In this document: piece by piece, positions 53,961 to 61,273 of the stretch | Position numbering within the stretch: the stretch's first letter is position 1 | Layout: every line of letters starts with the position of its first letter | DNA from: DATFVA01 sp963743325 | GTDB taxonomy: Bacteria > Bacteroidota > Ignavibacteria > Ignavibacteriales > Ignavibacteriaceae | Length of the DNA: 64,000 nucleotides | Direction: 5' to 3' | Assembly: GCA_963743325.1 (NCBI GenBank) | Contig: CAVUOZ010000008.1 | Coordinates: forward strand, 434,001 to 498,000 | Made by a program: the position numbers and the translations under genes | Notes under the pieces: model-generated | What the model was told of the DNA's origin: nothing | The model's input: the letters and a program-made list of their open reading frames with translations, nothing else | Databases searched by the model: none

Positions 53961-54560
53961 TTAATTCAGGGACTTTTTTTTTACACTGCCACTTTGTAAA
54001 TCAGCTATAGTATTTCCGGAAACAACAGATTGTGCCTGTTCAAGAATATTTCCTTCCGAGGCGAAGCCATCACGATGTTTAATCAGGAGCCAGGCGTTTT
54101 CTCCTCTCCCCTTCATTTTAACGAGAACAAATTCCCCCTTCAATTTTTTCCCGTTAAGTAGAAATTTGATTTCACCTTTAGCAAGTCCTTCACTCATCAG
54201 TTTCTCTGATTCTTCCTTATCTTCCGAAAAAAGTGAATGATACGTTCCGTTATCCCAGATAATAACTTCTCCCCCGCCGTATTCTCCTTTAGGAATAACT
54301 CCTTCAAAATCTTTATAATCAAAAGGATGATCTTCAACCATCATTGCAAGCCTTTTATCAGAGGGATTAAGTGATGGTCCTTTAGGAACGGCCCAGCTTT
54401 TAAGAACACCATCAACTTCCAGCCTGAAATCATAGTGAAGATTTGTCGCATTATGTTTCTGGATGACAAAAATTAATGCATCCTTACCTGATTTTTTAAT
54501 TGCCTTAGGTTCAGGTGTTTTTTTAAAATCCCGTTTCTGTTTATACTTATTTAAAGGCAT
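53961..54560 (-). CDS. ligD: DNA ligase D, 3'-phosphoesterase domain (first part of a split ligD)
   Basis: The domain reads FVIQKHNATNLHYDFRLEVDGVLKSWAVPKGPS with the metal-binding histidine and arginine-glutamate of LigD phosphoesterases, then EDHPFDYKDFEGVIPKGEYGGGEVIIWD. It trims 3' ends before joining. In most LigD proteins this domain is fused ahead of the ligase domain. Here the 0-frame stops at 53961 just after KKKSLN, 12 codons past the last conserved part, while the ligase frame opens within the same A9 run. The 199-residue product may also be made alone. It follows a small membrane-protein gene by 6 bases. Confidence 0.93.
   Translation of the reverse strand: MPLNKYKQKRDFKKTPEPKAIKKSGKDALIFVIQKHNATNLHYDFRLEVDGVLKSWAVPKGPSLNPSDKRLAMMVEDHPFDYKDFEGVIPKGEYGGGEVIIWDNGTYHSLFSEDKEESEKLMSEGLAKGEIKFLLNGKKLKGEFVLVKMKGRGENAWLLIKHRDGFASEGNILEQAQSVVSGNTIADLQSGSVKKKSLN
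53973..53982 (-). promoter_or_regulatory. A AAA AAG slippery heptamer, candidate -1 frameshift site in ligD
   Basis: The minus strand reads GTA AAA AAA AAG TCC in the phosphoesterase frame, so the last seven bases A AAA AAG form the dnaX-type slippery heptamer in the right register. A -1 slip makes the next codon GTC and enters the ligase frame exactly. Transcript slippage adding one A to the nine-A run would do the same. No clear upstream SD or strong downstream stem-loop was found. Confidence 0.5.
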
Positions 54561-54566
54561 AAATAA

Positions 54567-54899
54567 TTATGTATAGTTTAGTATTAAAACTGCACCCGCT
54601 CCGATTAATAAAATATAGATTACTCCTAAATAACCAGCCGGCTTCTTTGAACTCAGGACATCCTTGAAAAGGAATATCGAACCAAGAAAGAGAGCGGCCC
54701 ATGTAACAATTGCAGCGGCTGTGAGATTTCCTCCTTTGTAAAGATCGCCTGGAATATTTATAATCATAAAGCCGGACAGGAAAGCAAAAATATGGAGGAT
54801 CACAGAGGTGATCGGGGTTTCTCTGCCCGTGAATAAGTTAAATAGAATATGTAGTCCGAAAAGGAAACTAACAGCAAACATAATGGCCGGTGCGCTCAT
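54567..54899 (-). CDS. Small four-helix membrane protein
   Basis: A 110-residue protein that is almost entirely hydrophobic, with helices near 4-21, 28-48, 58-78 and 88-108 (PAIMFAVSFLFGLHILFNLF, LGVIYILLIGAGAVLILNY). AGAGGA precedes the ATG. The ligD phosphoesterase gene starts 6 bases after its stop, so the two are probably co-transcribed, although a membrane protein with LigD is unexpected. No family recognised. Confidence 0.7.
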   Translation of the reverse strand: MSAPAIMFAVSFLFGLHILFNLFTGRETPITSVILHIFAFLSGFMIINIPGDLYKGGNLTAAAIVTWAALFLGSIFLFKDVLSSKKPAGYLGVIYILLIGAGAVLILNYT

Positions 54900-55105
54900 A
54901 AAATGTCCTCTGGCTAAAAAATAAGTGATTGTAGGTAAACCGAAATATCACATTAATATGATTGTAAATCAATAATAAATCAGGAACTCTTAATGTGATT
55001 ATAGAAGTAATTATAATTACTTTCTTGAGTGAAATTTATGCTCTTACGCACGATCCTGCCATATTTATATGATAATTCTTGTGTACTATATTAAGGTTCC
55101 TGAGG

Positions 55106-55122
55106 TATGACATTTTGTCATC
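55106..55122. promoter_or_regulatory. Palindrome ATGACA-TTT-TGTCAT, second copy
   Basis: Sixteen bases (TATGACATTTTGTCAT) are identical to the palindrome at 11528-11543. It is about 200 bases upstream of the minus-strand membrane-protein/ligD genes. A partial third copy is at 55259-55270. The shared sequence at unrelated sites suggests a common DNA-binding protein. Confidence 0.45.
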
Positions 55123-55191
55123 CTGCTGCAAAATGAGATGAATAAAAACCTGTAATTTTTATAAATTTCACAACAGAACTTTTTACCATCT

Positions 55192-55224
55192 GAGTCGTCT
55201 CAGAGTCGTCCACCACTCGTCTTT
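55192..55224. repeat. Tandem array with 11-bp period (GAGTCGTC type)
   Basis: Three 11-mers in succession: GAGTCGTCTCA, GAGTCGTCCAC and CACTCGTCTTT, sharing the core (G/C)A(G/C)TCGTC. The period matches the arrays at 29466 and 61088, though the core sequence differs. Confidence 0.6.
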
Positions 55225-55275
55225 TTCATACTAATTTCACCCCAATTATATCCCCAGCCATTTTGTCATATATTT

Positions 55276-58098
55276 TTATTTTAAGACAATCATTTTCCTG
55301 CTCATTTTATAGCTGCCGCTTTGAAGCTGGTAGATATATACTCCGCTGCTGAGTTTAGAAGCATCGAATATTATTTTATAGCTTCCGGGTTCTTTGTTCT
55401 CATTAAAAACTTCATCGACAAGGTTTCCAAGGGCATCATAAATCCTCAGATTTGTTTTTCCCGATTTCTTTATAGAAAAGGAAATTGTTGTAGCAGGATT
55501 AAATGGATTAGGGTAATTCTGACTCAGGTCATAGCCGGTAAATAAGTTTACATTTAAAGATACAATTTTGCTGTAGTTAAATTTTCCATCGTAATCTATT
55601 TGTTTGAGTCTATAGTATAAAGTCCTATTTGGGTTTGAAATAAATTTATCGGTATATGAATAAGAATGGTTCTCAGTAGAAGTTCCTGCTCCTTTTACAA
55701 ACCCGATCATATAAAAATTATTACCATCATCTGATTTTTCGATCTCAAACCTGTTGTTGTTAGTTTCTGTTGAAGTAGTCCAATTTAAGAGCACTCCATC
55801 TTCAATTAACCCAGCCGTAAAAGAAGTCAGTTCAACCGGGACAGGTCCCGAAATCAATGGTCGTTCAAATATTCCCGAACCATGGGTAACACATCTTAAA
55901 TTCCTGTTTATGGGGGAAATACTCAGGTCCATGACAATTACAGCATCAACAAGACCGTCGCTGAATGTCTGCCAGGAATCTCCGCCGTCAAGAGAAACGA
56001 AAACACCGAGGTCATTACCAACATAAATTCTGTCTGTATAATCAGGATCGATTATTATGGCACTGGTTGGGACATCAGGAAGTCCCGCGCCTTTATCTTC
56101 CCAGGTACTGCCGGCATCTGTGGTTTCAAATAGATGCGATGTTCTGAAACCTGAAAAAACAATATATGCAGTATTCGGATCATCAGGATTTACATCTATA
56201 TCCATTGGGTATCTGTCAGGTAAATTCTGTGTAATGTTTGTCCAGTTTGTACCGCCATTAGTTGTACGGTAAATATTAGCCGGGTGGCTCACAGGAGCAG
56301 TGGCAGCATAAACGAAGTTCTGATCATTATCTGCCACGGATAATGCGAGCAGCGGATCTCCGTTGAAAGTACCGCTTCCCGTCCCATTCCATGAACTTCC
56401 CTTATTAGTTGATTTGTAAACAAGATCAGTTCCGGCATACAAAATCTGTGGATTGGAGGGCGATACTGCAAATGGAGCCACAAAACCTACATTAGAACCG
56501 GGCGGGGCGATATAATTCCAGTTATTTCCCTGGTCTGTGGATTTCTGCAGGCTCATATACTGATAAGTCCCATACATAATATTATCATTAGCAGGGTCAA
56601 TTCCTGTGGAGGTACCATCTCCGCCAATCTCTCTTCTCCAGTAATCCGTACCCCAGTAAATTGCAGTCGCATTATCCTGAAGTCCGCCTATAGCAATAAG
56701 TGAATCTTGGTATGAGCTTGAAAAATAATTATAGAACTGTGAGGACTGGTATCCGCCGTTGCATCCGGAAAAAGTTTCACCCCCATCTGTAGTTCTGAAA
56801 ACACCGCCGTCATTTCCAAAATAAATTATGTTCGGGTTTGTAGGATGGTATACAATGCAGTGATGGTCTGCGTGAGAATAGTCAGGGGGGCCTTCAGGTT
56901 CTCCCGGAGGAATAGCCTGACCGAGGTACCATAGGTACCAGTAAGATTTCTGAGTGAAATTTGATCCGCCGTCCGTAGATTTATATAAATCAATTCCTCC
57001 GGCAATCATTTTTGAGGGATCATTTTGATTTATTCCCACAAAGTGCGAGTACCAGCCCTGGTAGGTTGCATAGTCGAGTGTTGAGAGTGTCGTCCACGTA
57101 TCACCGTAATTAGTAGTTTTAAGCAATCTTGTGCCCGCACCTGTCTGAGACCCCATACCTACGCTTGCCCACAATGTAGAAGGATTTGCCTTATAAATTT
57201 CCAATAATATTTTCCCGTTAAAACCGGTAGTGACACCGTTTGTCAACTGCGTCCAGTTTGAGCCATTATCAGTGGTTCTGTAAATACCTTTCCCTGCACT
57301 GCCACTGTTGCCGCAGGCTATCCATACCATATTTGTATCGGATGGATTAATAATAATATCCGTCACCATAATAGTCGGGTTCGATAGCTGCCAGGTTGCA
57401 CCGGCATCTACTGATTTGTAGGTACCATCTGTGGTTCCGGCCCATAAAGTATTAGGATTAAGTGGATTTATTCTGATTACTTCAACACCTCTCTGTTGTT
57501 CCCGGCTCCAATCAAGGCTTTTTTCCCAGGTCAAACCGTAATCCGTCGATTTTAAAATCCCTATTCCATAAGATCCTCTTGTTTCTCTGATCGTCACCCC
57601 GCCATACGAATTCTGGTAATTATAGACTTCTCCGGATCCTATATAAATTGTATTCGAATCATTTTCCGGAATAGCAATTGCACTTACTCCCAGCACAGGA
57701 TATCCGGTAGGAACTATCTCCCAGGCTTGAGCTCCCACGCCGCCTGTGTAGCTTCTCCATATTCCGCTGCTTGCTGAACCGGCAAAAATGGTATTTGTGT
57801 TCTGGGGATTGAATGCCAATGCAAGAGTTCTGCCGCCGATATTATGAGGTCCTATGCTTTCCCACGATTCGGTATTTACAAAATTTGACTTCCTTAAGGA
57901 CTTAGAAATCTGTTCATATTGTCTGAAATATTTATCAGAGGGAATATCTCTATCAGGGAATGCTCTCTGCCGGCTCCAGAACTGCAGTGCCTGCCAGGCA
58001 CCTGAAGTGTGTACAGGTGGATTGAACTGGAAGACTGTGAAAGAAATCACCAGACAAGTTAACGCTGTGAAGATGGGCAGTAAGATATTAGATTTCAT
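55276..58098 (-). CDS. Secreted BNR/sortilin-type beta-propeller protein with T9SS domain
   Basis: The 940-residue product has an N-terminal signal peptide (VISFTVFQF), then WESIGPHNIGGRTLALAFNPQNTN and a long series of BNR/VPS10-type propeller repeats (S-T-D-G-G-x-W/T-W units such as KSTDYGLTWEKS, KSVDAGATWQLSN, RTTDNGSNWTQL). A fibronectin-like domain (PVELTSFTAGLIEDGVLLNW) and a T9SS type A sorting domain (LSQNYPNPFNPATTISF ... SRKMIVLK) follow. It is a surface or secreted protein, probably binding glycans or proteins; hydrolase activity cannot be inferred. AAGGGA precedes the ATG. Confidence 0.9.
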   Translation of the reverse strand: MKSNILLPIFTALTCLVISFTVFQFNPPVHTSGAWQALQFWSRQRAFPDRDIPSDKYFRQYEQISKSLRKSNFVNTESWESIGPHNIGGRTLALAFNPQNTNTIFAGSASSGIWRSYTGGVGAQAWEIVPTGYPVLGVSAIAIPENDSNTIYIGSGEVYNYQNSYGGVTIRETRGSYGIGILKSTDYGLTWEKSLDWSREQQRGVEVIRINPLNPNTLWAGTTDGTYKSVDAGATWQLSNPTIMVTDIIINPSDTNMVWIACGNSGSAGKGIYRTTDNGSNWTQLTNGVTTGFNGKILLEIYKANPSTLWASVGMGSQTGAGTRLLKTTNYGDTWTTLSTLDYATYQGWYSHFVGINQNDPSKMIAGGIDLYKSTDGGSNFTQKSYWYLWYLGQAIPPGEPEGPPDYSHADHHCIVYHPTNPNIIYFGNDGGVFRTTDGGETFSGCNGGYQSSQFYNYFSSSYQDSLIAIGGLQDNATAIYWGTDYWRREIGGDGTSTGIDPANDNIMYGTYQYMSLQKSTDQGNNWNYIAPPGSNVGFVAPFAVSPSNPQILYAGTDLVYKSTNKGSSWNGTGSGTFNGDPLLALSVADNDQNFVYAATAPVSHPANIYRTTNGGTNWTNITQNLPDRYPMDIDVNPDDPNTAYIVFSGFRTSHLFETTDAGSTWEDKGAGLPDVPTSAIIIDPDYTDRIYVGNDLGVFVSLDGGDSWQTFSDGLVDAVIVMDLSISPINRNLRCVTHGSGIFERPLISGPVPVELTSFTAGLIEDGVLLNWTTSTETNNNRFEIEKSDDGNNFYMIGFVKGAGTSTENHSYSYTDKFISNPNRTLYYRLKQIDYDGKFNYSKIVSLNVNLFTGYDLSQNYPNPFNPATTISFSIKKSGKTNLRIYDALGNLVDEVFNENKEPGSYKIIFDASKLSSGVYIYQLQSGSYKMSRKMIVLK

Positions 58099-58312
58099 TT
58101 TATTCCCTTAAATAAATATCGAAAACACAAATTTAATAATCCTAGTTTCCATTATAAAGACATTAATTTAGGGGAAATTCTGAGCTTTTAAGTACGACAT
58201 AACATCATTAATGAATATTAATTCTATTTTAAGATGTTATTCATCTGATAAAAATAGATTTACAGCGTAAATAAATTTTCACGGAAATAAATTTTTATGA
58301 AAGGAAAATAAA

Positions 58313-58663
58313 ATGAAAAGCCGTTTAATTTTTTCACTGTCTGTCGCCCTGATTTTCTTGAGTGCAAGTGTTTTGAGTTATTCTCAGGACAAACCTACCA
58401 CAACCCAAAAGAAAGCTAACCAGACACAGGAAAAGCAGGTTACCCAAACAACAAAACCAAACCAGACGAAAACTGCAAGCACAAAGACTGGTAAGGAAAA
58501 GACAACTCAAAAGAAAATGACCGAGAAGCAGAGTAAAGTAAAAGGTCAGAATATCACCAAAAGCGAAACTTCGAAAACCGTAAATACAAAAGCACCGAAA
58601 CATCATAAAGAGATGGAAAAGAAGCAGACTAATAAAGAGAACAATACTCCTCAAAAAAAATAA
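58313..58663 (+). CDS. Exported Lys/Thr/Gln-rich low-complexity protein
   Basis: A signal peptide (SVALIFLSASVLSYSQ) is followed by about 90 residues composed mainly of Lys, Thr, Gln, Asn and Glu (TTQKKANQTQEKQVTQTTK), with no hydrophobic core. It must be disordered and strongly basic, a composition seen in polyanion-binding, surface-coating or periplasmic stress proteins. AAAGGA precedes the ATG. A terminator follows its stop, and the CusR-like regulator gene starts 67 bases downstream, suggesting that this protein may be a target or signal input of the system. Confidence 0.7.
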   Translation: MKSRLIFSLSVALIFLSASVLSYSQDKPTTTQKKANQTQEKQVTQTTKPNQTKTASTKTGKEKTTQKKMTEKQSKVKGQNITKSETSKTVNTKAPKHHKEMEKKQTNKENNTPQKK

Positions 58664-58687
58664 ATATACAGTTTTAAGCTGTAAATA

Positions 58688-58717
58688 AAAGGAGAGTGTA
58701 AAACTCTCCTTTTTTTT
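58688..58717 (+). terminator. Terminator just upstream of the response regulator
   Basis: AAAGGAGAGT (58688-58697) pairs with ACTCTCCTTT (58703-58712) around a 5-base loop and is followed by a T-run to 58717. The regulator ATG at 58731 is only 13 bases beyond, so that gene depends on readthrough or on a start almost directly at its ATG. Confidence 0.9.
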
Positions 58718-58730
58718 ATATTTTTCATAC

Positions 58731-59405
58731 ATGAAAATACTTGTGGTTGAGGACGAAAAGAAAGTTGCATCCTTTATTAAGAAAGGGCTGGAAGAGGAAT
58801 ATTATTCAGTTGATGTTGCTTATGATGGGAGAGAGGGTTTACGATTGGCTTTAGGGGAGGATTATGATTTAATGATTCTGGATGTTATGCTTCCTTTGAA
58901 AGACGGATTTACCCTGGTAAAAGAGCTGCGTTCAGAAAAAATCAGCACACCCATTCTTTTACTTACCGCAAAAGATACAGTGGAAAATAAAGTTGAAGGT
59001 CTCGATTCCGGCGCAGATGATTACCTGACAAAACCATTTGCATTCGAAGAATTACTCGCGCGTATAAGAGCTTTGTTAAGAAGAAAAGAAATTAGTAAAT
59101 CGCTTCAATTGAAAGCCGGGGATCTGATACTTGATACTCAGTCACATAAGGTATCACGTTCCGGAGTAGAAATTACCTTAACGCCAAAAGAATATTCCAT
59201 TCTTGAATATCTCCTGAGACATAAGAATCGTGTTGTATCCCGTACTTTGCTTTCAGAACATGTCTATGATTATCATTTTGATTCCGATACAAATGTAATT
59301 GATGTATATATAAACAAACTCCGCAATAAAATTGACAAACAATTTGATAATCCCCTCCTTCATACCATTCGCGGTGTCGGTTACATATTAAAAGATGAAA
59401 ATTAA
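58731..59405 (+). CDS. OmpR-family response regulator (CusR/QseB-like)
   Basis: The receiver has acidic pair EDE, phospho-acceptor D51 in LMILDVMLP, T in LLLTAKD and K in TKPFAFEELLARIRALLRR. The winged-helix domain shows TLTPKEYSILEYLLRHKNRVVSRTLLSEHVYDYHFD and VDVYINKLRNKID, ending HTIRGVGYILKDEN. The pattern matches CusR-type regulators that answer envelope or metal stress with a partner kinase, which is encoded 230 bases downstream. The start has no ribosome-binding site and lies right after a terminator, so a leaderless message is possible. Confidence 0.93.
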   Translation: MKILVVEDEKKVASFIKKGLEEEYYSVDVAYDGREGLRLALGEDYDLMILDVMLPLKDGFTLVKELRSEKISTPILLLTAKDTVENKVEGLDSGADDYLTKPFAFEELLARIRALLRRKEISKSLQLKAGDLILDTQSHKVSRSGVEITLTPKEYSILEYLLRHKNRVVSRTLLSEHVYDYHFDSDTNVIDVYINKLRNKIDKQFDNPLLHTIRGVGYILKDEN

Positions 59406-59571
59406 TAAATATTAATAGTTCTTTAAGCAATTCTTAATATTCAGAGAATAACTTTAAACCAGTGGTTAAATTTTTTAATAACCTCCTTTATGAAAAATTC
59501 TGAAAAAGAGCAGAGAAGTTTATGACTGGTTAAATAGGAGCGAATGATTACCCGGTAGATAAAAGGAGGGC

Positions 59572-59605
59572 AAGGAGAGCACTAAAGAAGCTCTCCTTTT
59601 TTTTT
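59572..59605 (+). terminator. Terminator just upstream of the histidine kinase
   Basis: AAGGAGAGC (59572-59580) pairs with GCTCTCCTT (59590-59598) around a 9-base loop, followed by a T-run to 59605. The arms GGAGAG/CTCTCC match those of the terminator at 58688-58717. It separates the regulator from its kinase, whose start is 30 bases downstream. Confidence 0.85.
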
Positions 59606-59635
59606 GTAAAGATTGAAGGAAAGCAGTATTATACG

Positions 59636-61081
59636 GTGAGTGAGTTGAGAAAGTTAATGCACTTAAAAGATCATATTAAATCCACAAGATTTAAAGCTAC
59701 TTTATGGTATTCCGGTTTGTTTCTCCTGCTGGAACTGATTATCGGAATTACAGTTTTTTTCTATCTAAAGCACAGCCTTGAGAGAGACCTCGACCACTCT
59801 CTTACAAAACAGGCCGAAATGATCGATAATTTTGTTGAGGAAAGCAAAATTGATCTTTCAAGTTTTAAACCGGATTCTGTTTATTCATCCACCGATGAAC
59901 TCGTTTATGATATAATATTCGAAGCTGTCGCAATGAATCCGCGGAATAGTTATGTACAGGTTGAGCTTAAAAACAATATGCTATTTAAAACCCAGAACCT
60001 TGTAGATCAGATGATCCCGTTTCCGCAGGTTCCGCAGAACAAAATTGTCATTAGGGATATTCTGAATAACCGCCTTTCTCAATTTCCGATCCGGGCTGCA
60101 TACTTACAGAAAAATAACTATAAGATTACAGTTGCTTACCCTTCCCATCTTATAGAAGAAACACTCGCTAACCTTACTGATATCTATATAATCATTGCTC
60201 CCTTATTCCTTGTATTATCGATCATCGGGGGCTCCATACTATCTGCCAGGTCTCTTTCGAGAATAGACAAAATTATAAGAAAAACTGATGAGATAACTAC
60301 GCAAAACCTTGATGAAAAAATTCCCGGCGAAGAATTTAATGATGAGTACGGAAGACTTGTACTTACAATGAACAGAATGATTAAGAGAATAAAGACTTCC
60401 CTGGATTATATGAATCACTTCTCGATTGCTGCTTCTCACGAGTTGAAAACCCCCTTAACGATTTTAAGGGGGGAAGTGGAAGTAGCTTTACGTCATCCCA
60501 AAGCACCTGAGCAGTACAGGGAAATACTTAAAAGTAATTATGAGGAAGTACTGAGACTGATAAATATAGTTGATCGGTTATTCCTTATTTCACGTTTTGA
60601 TAATAAATTGATTAAAATAAGCCGAAAAGCTGTTGACCTTAGACCATTTCTTGAGAGAACAATAGATTCGCTTGGGTATTTATCAACAGAAAAGAATAAT
60701 ATGATTAATCTTGAAGTTGAAAATAATACAGAAGTAGAAATAGATCCGGATCTGATAAGGCAGGTATTAACTAATCTTATTGAAAATGCTATCAAATACG
60801 GATATGAAGGGGAGCCAATCAGGGTGACTGCCTGTAAATCCGGTATAAAAGTAAAGGTAGCTGTAATCAATAAAGGAGAAGGGATTCCCAAAGAAGATAT
60901 ATCAAGAATATTTGACAGATTTTACAGGATTGAAACTTCCAGAAGCCGAAAATTGGGTGGTACAGGGTTGGGACTTTCCATCGTAAGATCTATAATCAAT
61001 CTGCACGACGGGGAAATATTTGTAAATTCCGAACCAGGTAAGGAAACAGAGTTTTACTTTCTTTTAAACTCCTCCGTATAG
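59636..61081 (+). CDS. Membrane sensor histidine kinase
   Basis: The protein has two membrane helices (about 23-45, LWYSGLFLLLELIIGITVFFYL; about 180-200, IYIIIAPLFLVLSIIGGSIL) flanking a ~135-residue periplasmic sensor, a HAMP region (SLSRIDKIIRKTDEITTQNL), the HisKA site HFSIAASHELKTPL with the phosphorylated His, and an ATPase domain with NLIENAIKYG, KGEGIP and GGTGLGLSIVRSII. A GTG at 59636 is the start; an ATG at 59657 is an alternative. It partners the response regulator upstream. Short gene-free sequence and a terminator separate them. Confidence 0.93.
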   Translation: MSELRKLMHLKDHIKSTRFKATLWYSGLFLLLELIIGITVFFYLKHSLERDLDHSLTKQAEMIDNFVEESKIDLSSFKPDSVYSSTDELVYDIIFEAVAMNPRNSYVQVELKNNMLFKTQNLVDQMIPFPQVPQNKIVIRDILNNRLSQFPIRAAYLQKNNYKITVAYPSHLIEETLANLTDIYIIIAPLFLVLSIIGGSILSARSLSRIDKIIRKTDEITTQNLDEKIPGEEFNDEYGRLVLTMNRMIKRIKTSLDYMNHFSIAASHELKTPLTILRGEVEVALRHPKAPEQYREILKSNYEEVLRLINIVDRLFLISRFDNKLIKISRKAVDLRPFLERTIDSLGYLSTEKNNMINLEVENNTEVEIDPDLIRQVLTNLIENAIKYGYEGEPIRVTACKSGIKVKVAVINKGEGIPKEDISRIFDRFYRIETSRSRKLGGTGLGLSIVRSIINLHDGEIFVNSEPGKETEFYFLLNSSV

Positions 61082-61087
61082 TATTCT

Positions 61088-61131
61088 TATCTAACGGCCA
61101 TCTAACGGCCTTTAAATGGCCTACAAACGGC
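61088..61131. repeat. Tandem array with 11-bp period (CATCTAACGGC type), second site
   Basis: Units TATCTAACGGC, CATCTAACGGC, CTTTAAATGGC and CTACAAACGGC follow one another, then a degenerate CTTTAATTCCT. CATCTAACGGC and CTACAAACGGC are identical to units at 29466-29498. It lies directly after the histidine kinase stop codon at 61081. Confidence 0.8.
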
Positions 61132-61273
61132 CTTTAATTCCTTCCTCTTTCCGTACCTCTCCATATATAGCTTATTCTATTTTTCATTGAAGATGTGGCC
61201 ATAAAGCCGTAATTTTATTGATTAAAACTTAAAAAACTATAAACTTCGATACACACGAGGAGGGAGAAGATAA

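Larger units (their letters stand above)
54900..55275. other. Gene-free region with palindrome and tandem repeats
   Basis: The stretch upstream of the membrane-protein/ligD operon contains the palindrome at 55106-55122, an 11-bp-period array at 55192-55224 and a half-copy of the palindrome (CATTTTGTCATA) at 55259-55270. No gene is evident. Confidence 0.5.

Noticed and set aside
52063..54899. Ku gene beside ligD
   Set aside because: The neighbouring genes are a membrane protein and a DPP-IV peptidase; no Ku-like sequence is present in the window.
59490..59525. Small ORF between the response regulator and kinase genes
   Set aside because: Only 11 codons; it has a CTCC rather than a purine-rich element before the ATG and lies just upstream of a terminator.
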